This document shows positions 49,916 to 58,596 of a stretch of DNA of 64,000 nt, in pieces; within the stretch, counting starts at the first letter, position 1, and each line of letters begins with the position of its first letter. Under the pieces are notes generated by a model. The model had not been told where the DNA came from. It saw only the letters and a list, made by a program, of their open reading frames with translations, and made no database searches. The position numbers and the translations under genes are program-made. The DNA lies in assembly GCA_038207585.1 (NCBI GenBank), contig JBBQZP010000020.1, positions 15,094-79,093 of the forward strand, given 5' to 3'. The DNA is from JBBQZP01 sp038207585. Its GTDB lineage: Bacteria > Pseudomonadota > Alphaproteobacteria > Rhodobacterales > Rhodobacteraceae.

Positions 49916-50911
49916 CTACCCTTCGAACAAAACGGCCCGTCCGCGCCCGGCATGTTTGGCGGCGTAAAGCGCGTTATCGGCGTCCTGGTGCATCTGTTCC
50001 GCCTCGGGCACAGGATACAGGTCGGATGTCGTGATCCCGATGCTGGCGGAAATGGCGCACAGATTGCCCTCGAACGGCATCGGCACGATCAGTCGTTCGA
50101 TAATGCGGTTTGCGATGGCGACGATTTGCGCCTGTGGCACGGTGCCGGGCAGCAGGATCACGAATTCGTCGCCGCCCACGCGCGCCACCGTATCACCCGA
50201 GCGCGTTTCTTCGACCATGATGCGGGCGACCTCGCACAGCACATGATCGCCTGCGGCATGGCCCAGCGTGTCATTCACCGCCTTGAAGAAATCTAGGTCG
50301 ATGTGCAGCAGCGCAAATGCATCGCGCCGGTTCAGGGTTTGCGTCACCGCCATGTCAAGCGCGCGGCGGTTGCGCAGGCCACTTAACGTGTCGGTCAGGG
50401 CCTGTTCTTCAGCCTCGGTCTTCTGGCCCTCAAGGCGTTGGTTCAACTGGCGCAATTCGTCCATGACGGCAGCCTTCACTTCGACCAGATACAACAGCTC
50501 CACCGCAAGATCCGTTGCGGCGAAATCACTGTCGGTCAATGCGTGCTGGCCCACCGCATCAACGATACCGATCCCGAACGACAGGTTGACAAGCGCACCT
50601 TTCCCGCCGGCAAGCGGAATGGCGATGCCCCGGAAGCCGGGCCCGTCGTCATCGCGCAGCGCCAGATGCAGCCGTTCGCCCGCGCGATGCAAAAGGCCGG
50701 TCATGTTCGTGATATTGCCAGGCTTGCGCAACACGAAGGTTTCGAAAAACCGCTGCCCGATCAACGCAGCGTCGCCTGCAATCTTGCGCAGGGTCGGACC
50801 GGTTGCGGTGATGTGGCCGGTCGCAGACAGACAGACGTGGAATGGCATCAGCCTGTCCAGCATCGGGCCATCAAGGGTGAAGGTTTGCGCCGAAACCTGA
50901 CCGCCATCCAT
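49916..50911 (-). CDS. diguanylate cyclase with HNOB-associated sensor domain
   Basis: A 331-residue protein. Residues 1-150 resemble an HNOBA/PAS-like domain (MLDRLMPFHVCLSATGHITATGPTLRKI). A helix (VKAAVMDELRQLNQRLEG) links to a GGDEF domain with RVGGDEFVI and an RSGD inhibitory site (RxxD) five residues before it. It makes c-di-GMP from GTP in the cytoplasm. It starts four bases after the HNOB gene, so the two form a sensor-output pair. AGGGTGA precedes ATG 50911. Confidence 0.92.
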   Translation of the reverse strand: MDGGQVSAQTFTLDGPMLDRLMPFHVCLSATGHITATGPTLRKIAGDAALIGQRFFETFVLRKPGNITNMTGLLHRAGERLHLALRDDDGPGFRGIAIPLAGGKGALVNLSFGIGIVDAVGQHALTDSDFAATDLAVELLYLVEVKAAVMDELRQLNQRLEGQKTEAEEQALTDTLSGLRNRRALDMAVTQTLNRRDAFALLHIDLDFFKAVNDTLGHAAGDHVLCEVARIMVEETRSGDTVARVGGDEFVILLPGTVPQAQIVAIANRIIERLIVPMPFEGNLCAISASIGITTSDLYPVPEAEQMHQDADNALYAAKHAGRGRAVLFEG

Positions 50912-50915
50912 CGTG

Positions 50916-51503
50916 TCACCCTGTTGACGTGCCAAGTTCAAACCGGTTCCCCTCGTGATAGGACAGGTCGGGAATGCTGATCGCAATCACTTCGGCCCCG
51001 TCCCGCGTGCCCTGATGCTCCAGCACAACCAGCGCACCATAGTCATCGGCCATCACGCGCAAAAGCCCCAGAAACACGAATCCTGCCCCCGCTATCGGCG
51101 ACCGGCAGGTCAACGTAAAATAATCCGGCGTATGATCGCGCACCCGCAGTTCCGGCAACGTAAGCTCCGGCACAGCCAGACGGGCGCGGCCCTGCAAATC
51201 TTCCAGCGAGTGCAGAAAATCAGTGAAATTCACCCCGCCGAACCGCAACAGACGGCGCAACGAGGCTACCGCCGGATCGGACACGAGGTAGGTGCCCAGA
51301 TCTTCCAGCACCGTTTCGCGCGGGCGTTGCAAGACAACCACGATGCTTTCGATCACACGATCCGTAACCCCCGGCTCATAGTCGAAAAGCGATTCAAAGG
51401 TCTCGGACGCAAGGTCCGCCTGACGCGCCACAGCGGACCAGCACGCGGCACCGTAAGTGTCGCGCACGAAACATTGGATCGACTTGTTTATCAGTCCGTG
51501 CAT
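50916..51503 (-). CDS. HNOB/H-NOX-family protein lacking canonical heme ligands
   Basis: A 195-residue cytoplasmic H-NOX-like domain (MHGLINKSIQCFVRDTYGAACW). Canonical H-NOX proteins bind heme via a His in an FL..L..LH pattern and a YxSxR motif. Here the His position reads Gln104 (DFLHSLEDLQGR), and YxSxR reads C-R-S-P-I. Heme binding by the usual mode is therefore doubtful; His98 is a possible but unusual substitute. It is fused in function to the HNOBA diguanylate cyclase downstream. Confidence 0.82.
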   Translation of the reverse strand: MHGLINKSIQCFVRDTYGAACWSAVARQADLASETFESLFDYEPGVTDRVIESIVVVLQRPRETVLEDLGTYLVSDPAVASLRRLLRFGGVNFTDFLHSLEDLQGRARLAVPELTLPELRVRDHTPDYFTLTCRSPIAGAGFVFLGLLRVMADDYGALVVLEHQGTRDGAEVIAISIPDLSYHEGNRFELGTSTG

Positions 51504-51575
51504 ATCCCGACCTTACCGAATCCGGGGCAGTCTGGACACAAACAGTTAACAAATGTCCTACGACATAGCTGGCGC

Positions 51576-53132
51576 CTAGAAATCGGTCGGAACGCCGCCT
51601 TCCTGTTTGCGGCGGGCGACAAAGCGCGCGAGGTCCTCACGGTGATCGCCGTTCATCGGCGGGGCTTCGAATTCGGCAATGATCTGCTTGTAGATGCGGT
51701 GCGCACGTTCCGGTGTCCAATGCGCGCCGTCGATCTGCCAAGCCTCGTAATTGCGCCAATCCGAAACAAATGGCGCGTAAAATGCAGTTGAATAACGGTC
51801 CTGCGTGTGCTGGCAACCGAAATAGTGCCCGCCGGCCCCGACCTCGCGGATTGCATCAAGGGCGATGTCGTCGTCGGTGGTTGCAAAGGTCGCCTCTTCG
51901 AAATAGCGCTGGATCATCTGCAGCACTTCGCAATCCATCACGAATTTTTCCGGGCTGGCGATAAGACCACCCTCCAGCCAGCCCGCCGCGTGATAGACCA
52001 TATTCGATCGGCTTTGCACGGCGGCCCAAAGGCTATTCGATGTTTCCCACATTGCCTGCCCGTCCGGCACGTTGGCCGCACAGACGCCCGAAGACCGCAG
52101 CGGCAGTTTGTAGAACCGCGCAAGCTGGCCGGTCATCTGCGTTGCGCGCATGTATTCGGGAGTGCCAAAGGCAGGTGCACCCGATTTCATATCAACGTTC
52201 GAGGTAAAGGTGCCAATTGCCACCGGGCACCCCGGATTGATGTATTGCAGCAGCGCAATCGCGGCGAGGCCTTCGGCAATGCTCAAAGCCACCGCCCCCG
52301 CCATCGTGACCGGAGCCATAGCACCCGCCAGAGTGAACGGCGTCACCACCACCGGCTGCCCGCGCTTGGCCAGCCGCATGGCACCATCCAGCATCGGGAA
52401 ATCGTGCTTCAGCGGGCTGACCGAGTTGATGTTGGTATACATCCGGGGCTTGGCGTCGAATTCGGCGTGGGTCAGACCGGCGGCCAACCGCGTCATCTCC
52501 ATCACATCCTCGACCCGTTCCGCGCCCAGCGAATAGGCATGCACGACCTTGTCGGTCAGGGTCAGCTTTTCATAAAGGCAATCCAGATGGCGGATGGCGG
52601 GGTGGATATCAATCGGCTCTACCGGATACCCGCCCGCAATATGGATGCAGTTGAAATACTGCGTCAGCTTGATGAATTCCTTGAAGGTTTCAAAATCACC
52701 GGACCGCTTGCCCCGCTCCAGATCCCAGGCGTTGGGAGGGCTGGAGACGTTGACGAACACCATATGCTTGCCGCCGATGATCAATTCGCGGTCGGGGTTG
52801 CGCGGCGTGATGGTGAAACTTTCAGGCGCGGTTTTCAGCATGTCCATCACGAAGGACTCGTCCATCCGGACGTTGGTGCCGTTCACAATGCAGCCCGCTT
52901 TTTTCAGATATGCCACGGCGTCGGGGTTCAGGAATTCGATCCCGATTTCGGACAATATCCGCATTGCACCACGATGAATGGCCATCACGCCGTCCATGTC
53001 GATGGGCTCGGTGGGGCGGTCGGGGTTGACGGGAACGCGCCAGGGCATCTGGTCGATGATCGCGGTTCCGGCGCGCTGCTGGTTTCCGGCGCGGCCACCG
53101 GCGCGGCGTTTACGGGCGGGTTCGTCGCTCAT
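51576..53132 (-). CDS. trimethylamine methyltransferase (MttB) family protein
   Basis: A 518-residue MttB-superfamily protein with no in-frame stop, so no pyrrolysine. It therefore belongs to the larger non-Pyl branch, whose studied members demethylate glycine betaine or related quaternary amines with a corrinoid protein. Motifs seen: DGVMAIHRGAMRILSEIGIEF, PFTLAGAMAPVTMAGAVAL, GAGGHYFGCQHTQDRY. No corrinoid protein gene lies nearby. AAGGA before ATG 53132 sets the start. Substrate inferred, not known. Confidence 0.9.
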   Translation of the reverse strand: MSDEPARKRRAGGRAGNQQRAGTAIIDQMPWRVPVNPDRPTEPIDMDGVMAIHRGAMRILSEIGIEFLNPDAVAYLKKAGCIVNGTNVRMDESFVMDMLKTAPESFTITPRNPDRELIIGGKHMVFVNVSSPPNAWDLERGKRSGDFETFKEFIKLTQYFNCIHIAGGYPVEPIDIHPAIRHLDCLYEKLTLTDKVVHAYSLGAERVEDVMEMTRLAAGLTHAEFDAKPRMYTNINSVSPLKHDFPMLDGAMRLAKRGQPVVVTPFTLAGAMAPVTMAGAVALSIAEGLAAIALLQYINPGCPVAIGTFTSNVDMKSGAPAFGTPEYMRATQMTGQLARFYKLPLRSSGVCAANVPDGQAMWETSNSLWAAVQSRSNMVYHAAGWLEGGLIASPEKFVMDCEVLQMIQRYFEEATFATTDDDIALDAIREVGAGGHYFGCQHTQDRYSTAFYAPFVSDWRNYEAWQIDGAHWTPERAHRIYKQIIAEFEAPPMNGDHREDLARFVARRKQEGGVPTDF

Positions 53133-53244
53133 GGCGGGTCCTTGGATGCAAAGCGGTTCAGCTTTGGCCAAGATGCCGGAAAGCAGGGGGCTGTGAACAC
53201 TCAATTTCCGACGCAAATGCGTCGTTTTTGGCAGACGGCATGTC

Positions 53245-53940
53245 TCAGCCTTGGGCGATCCTGTCCAGCCATGCGGGCAGATGCCCGATATCGGGCAGAA
53301 CGGCATCGGCGTGCGGGGCCAGATCGGCGTGTTCGGCCACCCCTGTCAACACGGCCACCACACGCATTCCGGCGGCACGGCCCGCCTCCAGATCATGCCG
53401 GCTGTCGCCCACCATGACAACGCGCGCCGGATCAAGTGCGCAGTCGCGCGCAAAGGCCAGCAACATTCCCGGTGCAGGTTTGCCACCATGCCCCGAATCC
53501 GCACCTGCCACGAAATCGAAAAGCGGCAGCAACCCGAACGCCCCCAGATGCGCGCGGGCCGGGGCTTCGGTATCGTTCGTGGCCAGCCCGACCCGCAATC
53601 CGCGCGCACGAAATTCGGAGAACAGAGGCACAAGCGGCACTGCCTCGGTCATGGGCGCGGTGGCGGCCAGCATATTCATGTGATCGGTCAGTGCGGCCAG
53701 CGTCATGCCCGGCACCGCCGGATGGACGATCTGCGCGATCTGGGCCATTGTTGCGGCGATCACCGGGCTGTTCTTGACAAAAAGTCCGGTTGCCACGTCA
53801 TAGCCCAGCAGATTTGCGGCCCTGTGCATCAGTGCGGCATCCAGCGCTAGCGTATCCAACAGTCTTGCGGTCCACCCGCCCCAGCTTTTGCGGAAATCAA
53901 ACAGAGTTCCGTCCTTGTCAAAGATCAATCCGTCTATCAT
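53245..53940 (-). CDS. HAD-family phosphatase (phosphoglycolate phosphatase-like)
   Basis: A 231-residue HAD hydrolase. Motif I is FDKDGTLFDF (nucleophile Asp), motif II is VGLATND, motif III Lys lies in GGKPAPGM, and motif IV is VVMVGDSRHDLEAGRAAGM. Substrate is uncertain; the sequence fits the Gph group. ATG 53940 overlaps the DUF3572 stop (ATGA). Confidence 0.9.
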   Translation of the reverse strand: MIDGLIFDKDGTLFDFRKSWGGWTARLLDTLALDAALMHRAANLLGYDVATGLFVKNSPVIAATMAQIAQIVHPAVPGMTLAALTDHMNMLAATAPMTEAVPLVPLFSEFRARGLRVGLATNDTEAPARAHLGAFGLLPLFDFVAGADSGHGGKPAPGMLLAFARDCALDPARVVMVGDSRHDLEAGRAAGMRVVAVLTGVAEHADLAPHADAVLPDIGHLPAWLDRIAQG

Positions 53941-54218
53941 GTCCAATGCACCGCTTCGCCGCCGGGCAGGGTCTGGCGCGCCTGCATCGGTGCGCCGTAA
54001 GGCAGGTTTTCGGCATCGCAAAAGGCAATCACCCAGGCATCGTCGGTCAGCAAGAACTCCAGCACCGCGCCCAGAAACACCGGATCGCGCGCGCCCGCGG
54101 CCAGATCTTGCGACCCCGATCCGCTGGCTGCCATGAAGGCGCCAAGCACCTCGTCCTGCCCCAACATCCAGCCCAGCGCCCTTAACGCCAGCGTTTCGGC
54201 GGGTTCTTGCCTGTTCAT
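53937..54218 (-). CDS. DUF3572 protein
   Basis: A 93-residue cytoplasmic protein: ETLALRALGWMLGQDEVLGAFMAASG and DPVFLGAVLEFLLTDDAWVIAFCD are DUF3572 hallmarks. Function unknown. It is commonly divergent from pleD-like genes in alphaproteobacteria, as here. ATG 54218 has GGGGA eight bases upstream. Confidence 0.85.
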   Translation of the reverse strand: MNRQEPAETLALRALGWMLGQDEVLGAFMAASGSGSQDLAAGARDPVFLGAVLEFLLTDDAWVIAFCDAENLPYGAPMQARQTLPGGEAVHWT

Positions 54219-54353
54219 ACGCTTTGTCCCCAGTTCCATCCCTTTTCCAGTAGCTTAGACCTCAATTATCTTAACTTCTAGAAAGGAAATCTTAACCAAA
54301 TCACTCGCAGACTGACGGGTGAGAGCACAAGGGTAAAGCAGGTAGTCGTCCGT

Positions 54354-55730
54354 ATGACCGGCAAGGTCCTTATCATTGATTCCGTTGCGATCAACCGAAT
54401 CGTGCTCAAGGCTCGATTGCGGGAGGCGTTCTATCTGCCGGTCGTCGCGGCCGACGTGGTGGCTGGATTTCGGCTGGCGGTCGCGGAACGTCCTGATGCG
54501 ATCCTTCTCGATCTTGATTTGCCTGACGAGGTCGGTCTGGGTTTATTGAATGACCTCAGGGCCGATCCGCGGACCAACAGAATTCCGATCCTGATGATGT
54601 CGGCGCAAACCGATGCGGCGCAGCGGTTCAAGGCCTTGTCTTCAGGGGCCGACGATGTGCTGACGCGCCCGATCAACGAAGAAGCCTTGCTAGCCCGTCT
54701 GCGCCATTTGGCGCGCCTGCGCGACGAAGCAGCAGAGTTTGAATCGCCCACTGGTCAGCCCGTTCTGGCCGGACTGGCCGAAAACGCACCGGAATTTATC
54801 GTTCCTGGCTGTCTTGCGCTGATCACCGACCGCCCCGATGCAGCCGCACGGATGCGGCGCGAACTGGCAGGCACGCTGCCCGATCATGTGGCCCTGATGA
54901 CCCGGGCAGAGGCGTTGGCCGATCCGGCAAGCGAAGACTGCGCCGACGTATATGTGATCGACGAAGATCTGGGCGGCCCGGGGGGCGGGCTGCGGCTGAT
55001 GTCGGATCTGCGCAGCCGGGCAGGAAGTCGTCATTCGGCGGTCTGCATCCTGCGGCGGCCCGAAAACAATGGCAGCACGGCCGTCGCCTTTGATCTTGGT
55101 GCAGACGATGTGACCGAAACCACGCGTGCGGTTCCCGAACTTGCCTTGCGACTGCGTCGTCTGATGGGGCGCAAGCAAACCGCCGACCGCCGCCGTGCCG
55201 CCGTGCAAGACAATGTACGGCTGTCGTCGATTGATGAGTTGACCGGGCTTTTCAACCGCAGACACGCCCTGCCCCGTCTGGCGACGATTGCAGCCGAAGC
55301 TGCGGCGCAAGCCCAAAGCTATTGTGTGATGGTGGTGGATCTTGACCGGTTCAAGGCGGTGAATGACCGGTTCGGCCATGCAGCGGGCGATCTTGTGCTG
55401 GAAGACGTGGCGCGTCGCCTGTCTGATAACGTGCGTGACTGCGATCTTCTGGCCCGGATCGGCGGTGAGGAGTTTCTGATCGGCCTGCCCGACACCTCGT
55501 TGTCAGAAGCGCAGGATATCGCGGATCGTTTGCGCAACGCCGTTCATCAGCAGAAGTTCGAATTGCCAAACGGCATCGCGCTCAGCGTCACCGTGTCGAT
55601 CGGGCTTGCTATCAGCGAATCCCGATCGGGTGAGGCTGCGGCCGATGTGATCGAACGCGCCGACCGCGCGTTGATGCAGGCCAAATCGGCAGGACGCAAC
55701 ACCGTCACGATCAGCCGTGTTGCGGCCTGA
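54354..55730 (+). CDS. pleD: PleD-like response regulator diguanylate cyclase
   Basis: A 458-residue protein: REC (1-120), degenerate second REC (about 150-280) and GGDEF (about 300-455). REC1 has phosphoacceptor Asp53 (LLDLDLPDE) and MMSAQ, but the usual Lys of LTKP is Arg (VLTRP). The GGDEF motif is GGEEF with the RDCD I-site before it. In Caulobacter PleD controls the swarmer-to-stalked change. Divergent from DUF3572. Confidence 0.93.
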   Translation: MTGKVLIIDSVAINRIVLKARLREAFYLPVVAADVVAGFRLAVAERPDAILLDLDLPDEVGLGLLNDLRADPRTNRIPILMMSAQTDAAQRFKALSSGADDVLTRPINEEALLARLRHLARLRDEAAEFESPTGQPVLAGLAENAPEFIVPGCLALITDRPDAAARMRRELAGTLPDHVALMTRAEALADPASEDCADVYVIDEDLGGPGGGLRLMSDLRSRAGSRHSAVCILRRPENNGSTAVAFDLGADDVTETTRAVPELALRLRRLMGRKQTADRRRAAVQDNVRLSSIDELTGLFNRRHALPRLATIAAEAAAQAQSYCVMVVDLDRFKAVNDRFGHAAGDLVLEDVARRLSDNVRDCDLLARIGGEEFLIGLPDTSLSEAQDIADRLRNAVHQQKFELPNGIALSVTVSIGLAISESRSGEAAADVIERADRALMQAKSAGRNTVTISRVAA

Positions 55731-55921
55731 TCGGTCTGGTGTTCTGCTTTGTGGCCACTCTGGGGTCTGATCCGTCTTGGACCTGATCGGCTTGCGGTCT
55801 GATGGTATGCGGTCGGATCAAAAGCAGCATATCATTGCTCCGGGCCGGATGTCGCATACGGCCATCTTGGCACTTGGCAATTTGCCTTTGGCCCGGTGAA
55901 CTGGCCCCGGCGTCCGGAGCG

Positions 55922-56422
55922 TCAGCGATTTTTGGCGGCGCGGCGTGACAAGGCCTCTTCCAGACGGTCGGCAAAGGCCGCGCGCTCTTGTGGCGTCATC
56001 GTCTGAATACGGTTCAGGATCAGGGTGCGACCCAGAGCCTGACGGTCTGTGATCCGCGCGGTCTGACGGCTGATCACGTCCTGCAGCGTCGATGCGTCAA
56101 AAGGTTCGGCCCGAAGCACCGCCAGAAGCGACGCAATGTCGGCACGGATTTCCTCGCGCGATTTGCGGAAATCCGGGGTCTGCTCGAAAAACGCGCGCCG
56201 CAAGGCTTTGCGATCGGCGTCGCTGAGCGCATCGCTGAACGGCCCAAAGCCAAGATCCCGCACCATCCGGTCGCGCGGGACAGGTCCGTCATGGCGGATC
56301 ACAGCACCCACAACCACCCCGGCCACCGCCAAATTGAGCGCCAGCGACACGCCCAGAGCCCAGCGCATCCAGCGCCGGGGGGGAGTATGTGGTGGGGTTA
56401 TCGGGGGGTGGGCATCACTCAT
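55922..56422 (-). CDS. CnrX/ZraP-like periplasmic sensor protein
   Basis: A 166-residue protein with a short cytoplasmic start, one membrane helix (about residues 20-42) and a helical periplasmic domain with LSDADRKALRRAFFEQ, typical of the CnrX/ZraP (heavy-metal sensor) family. The periplasmic part has almost no histidine (only RHD beside the membrane), unlike metal-binding CnrX. It is directly after a probable anti-sigma factor and may modulate it. Metal sensing is unproven. Confidence 0.75.
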   Translation of the reverse strand: MSDAHPPITPPHTPPRRWMRWALGVSLALNLAVAGVVVGAVIRHDGPVPRDRMVRDLGFGPFSDALSDADRKALRRAFFEQTPDFRKSREEIRADIASLLAVLRAEPFDASTLQDVISRQTARITDRQALGRTLILNRIQTMTPQERAAFADRLEEALSRRAAKNR

Positions 56423-56425
56423 CTC

Positions 56426-56800
56426 TTAGCCTTCCGTCAGAAAATCATCGGTGCCGGGAATCAGATCAACCTCATCAAGCGGCACTTCGGTCATAAAGAG
56501 CCCGGTCATCGCGGCGACCGGCGCTGGCTGCGCAAAGCCGAGCCAGATGCCCGCAAGAGTTGCAGTGCCAAGCCCGGCCACGCCCAGACGACCGCCCAGC
56601 GCACCCATGAAATCGCTTATGCGTGCCGCAAGACCGCGCGGCGCAGTGACGATAGCGGGTGAAACAACGGCGCGCGGCTGGTGTGCCAGCGCATCTTGCA
56701 GCACCCGCGCCATCAGCGCATCGGACGGGGCCGGAGCCTGCGCCCGCGCTGTGGCCAGAAGATCATCCAGACCCATCATGTCATTCCCTTCGCGTGCCAT
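56426..56800 (-). CDS. putative anti-sigma factor
   Basis: A 124-residue membrane protein. Residues 1-70 are cytoplasmic, with an acidic/hydrophobic segment (MMGLDDLLATARAQAPAPSDALMARVLQ) like anti-sigma binding helices. One membrane helix (LGVAGLGTATLAGIWLGF) is near residue 85, with a short tail. It sits between an ECF sigma gene and a CnrX-like gene, matching CnrY in place. Assignment rests on context. Confidence 0.6.
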   Translation of the reverse strand: MAREGNDMMGLDDLLATARAQAPAPSDALMARVLQDALAHQPRAVVSPAIVTAPRGLAARISDFMGALGGRLGVAGLGTATLAGIWLGFAQPAPVAAMTGLFMTEVPLDEVDLIPGTDDFLTEG

Positions 56801-56801
56801 C

Positions 56802-57395
56802 TCAGACCCCTTCCCCGTCATATCCCAATGCCTCGCGCTGCCCCGCCAACAGGGCCGCCAACGCTCGCTTTCCGCGCGCCGTCAGACTTTCCACAGCCTC
56901 GACGCCGATGTCCATCACCGCCGCGATCTCGGGGTTGGAAAGCCCCTCCAGATGCCGCAGAATCACGGCTTGACGCTGGCGTTCGGGCAGTTCGGCAAGG
57001 GCTGCCTCAAGCGCCGCCATGCGGTCCGCCTCGATCAGGCCCGCCACTGCCCCGGCGGCATCGTCAGCCACCTCGGGCGCATCGTCCAGCGGCGTGGCAC
57101 GGCGGCGCTGGCGCAACCGCAACCGGTCGGTGCACAGGTTGGCCGCCACCCGGTAAAGCCAGGTCGACACCTGCGCCTCGCCCGACCGCCAGCCCGGCGC
57201 CATGCGCCAAAGCCGCAGCATCGCCTCTTGCGCCACATCCTCGGCTTCGGCCCGGTCGGCCAGCATCCGCGTGGCATAGCCCAGAACCCTTGGGGTCATG
57301 CGCTGCGTCAGCGCATATGCCGCAGCCCTGTCCCCCTTGGCGTAAAGGTCCAGCAGCGCCTCGTCCGAGACATCGGGCAGTGCATCGAAAGCCAT
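56802..57395 (-). CDS. ECF RNA polymerase sigma factor
   Basis: A 197-residue ECF sigma. Region 2 has DEALLDLYAKGDRAAAYALTQRM and AEDVAQEAMLRLW; region 4 has LPERQRQAVILRHLEGLSNPEIAAVMDIGVEAVESLTARGKRAL. ATG 57395 follows GAGGCAGG. Its stop precedes the anti-sigma start by one base. Likely controls its own cluster and unknown targets. Confidence 0.9.
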   Translation of the reverse strand: MAFDALPDVSDEALLDLYAKGDRAAAYALTQRMTPRVLGYATRMLADRAEAEDVAQEAMLRLWRMAPGWRSGEAQVSTWLYRVAANLCTDRLRLRQRRRATPLDDAPEVADDAAGAVAGLIEADRMAALEAALAELPERQRQAVILRHLEGLSNPEIAAVMDIGVEAVESLTARGKRALAALLAGQREALGYDGEGV

Positions 57396-57475
57396 GTCCA
57401 TCCTGCCTCGGGCGTAGCGCAATTCGGGTCGGTCGCAAAGCCCCGTCCGGCGCGATGCCGGACGGGGCGCTGCAC

Positions 57476-58030
57476 TCAGTTTGCGGGGGCGTCGGTTGCA
57501 TCCGCATCATCCGCACCGCCGCCGTGTTTGCCACGGTGCCCGCGATGTTTCATCATCATCGCTTTTGCGGCATCGACTTCGGCCTGGCTCAGCGCGCCGT
57601 CCTTATCTGTGTCGACACGGGCAAACATCCTTGCCGCGCGGTCGGGCGCGGCGGTAGCTTCGGCCATTGTCAGCTTGCCGTCGCCATCGGCGTCCTGAAG
57701 TTTCAGCATTTTGGCCGCGCGCTCATCCGAGCGGGCTTTCATGCGGGCCTGCATCCGGGCGGTGCTCATGGCCGACAATTCATCAACCGACAGGATACCG
57801 TCGCCGTTGGTATCGGCGGCAGTAAGGCGCGCAGTGTGAAAGGCGGTGATCTCGTCTTGCGTGATCTTGCCATCCTTGTTTGCGTCGATCTCGGCAAAGT
57901 TCAGCATCGGCATGCCGCCCGCTTCGCGACCATCAGGGCCGCCGCGTCGGTCAGCCATGGCCGCAGTCGAAAGGGTCGCCGCCGATACGGCAACGACGGT
58001 AAGGGCCGAAAGGAAAGTGCTGCGTTTCAT
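57476..58030 (-). CDS. exported EF-hand calcium-binding protein
   Basis: A 184-residue periplasmic or secreted protein. A signal peptide ends STAAMA (about 25). Four EF-hand loops follow: DANKDGKITQDE, DTNGDGILSVDE, DADGDGKLTMAE and DTDKDGALSQAE. The end is rich in His, Lys and Gly (MMMKHRGHRGKHGGG), possibly metal-binding. It is the first gene of the sigma cluster, 80 bases upstream. Confidence 0.88.
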   Translation of the reverse strand: MKRSTFLSALTVVAVSAATLSTAAMADRRGGPDGREAGGMPMLNFAEIDANKDGKITQDEITAFHTARLTAADTNGDGILSVDELSAMSTARMQARMKARSDERAAKMLKLQDADGDGKLTMAEATAAPDRAARMFARVDTDKDGALSQAEVDAAKAMMMKHRGHRGKHGGGADDADATDAPAN

Positions 58031-58206
58031 TCTTCGTCTCCGGTTGCGCAAGGCCTGTTTGACTTGCTTCATGGCAGACAAACGGTCCGCTCTGCACATT
58101 CCGTCGCAGAAAGTCGCGACATCGCGACGCGGTGGCGTTCTGGCCCCTAAACAAGGGCAGCCAAAGGCGCTATGGGCAGAGGGCAACGCCCGGAAAGTTC
58201 AAGATC

Positions 58207-58596
58207 ATGACCGCAGCCCTTATAGAAGACGACCGCCCCCTGCGCACCGCCATGCTGCGCGGCTGGCGCGGGTGTTGCCCCAATTGCGGAACAGGCCCGC
58301 TGATGCGCGGCTATCTGAACGTGCGTCAAAGCTGTGCGGTCTGCGGGCAGGAATTGCACCACCACCGCGCTGATGACGGCCCGGCCTACCTTACGATCCT
58401 GATCGTGGGGCATCTGATGGCACCGCTGATCCTGTGGTTCTTCGTGCGCTACCGGCCCGACCCGTGGGTTCTGACCGCGATCTTTTCGGTCGGCACGGTG
58501 GCGTTGTCGCTTTATCTGCTGCCACGCCTGAAGGGTGCGCTGATCGGTATTCAATGGGCGAAACGGATGCACGGCTTCGGCTCCGGCAATGACTGA
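58207..58596 (+). CDS. DUF983 membrane protein
   Basis: A 129-residue protein with a zinc ribbon (CCPNCG and CAVCG, residues 22-50) followed by two membrane helices (about 60-80 and 88-108). This is the usual DUF983 form; some members sit near cytochrome oxidase genes, not here. Function unknown. It overlaps the NUDIX gene by eight bases. Confidence 0.87.
   Translation: MTAALIEDDRPLRTAMLRGWRGCCPNCGTGPLMRGYLNVRQSCAVCGQELHHHRADDGPAYLTILIVGHLMAPLILWFFVRYRPDPWVLTAIFSVGTVALSLYLLPRLKGALIGIQWAKRMHGFGSGND

Noticed and set aside
51576..53132. Pyrrolysine-containing MttB
   Set aside because: No in-frame TAG in the gene, and no pyl genes in the window.
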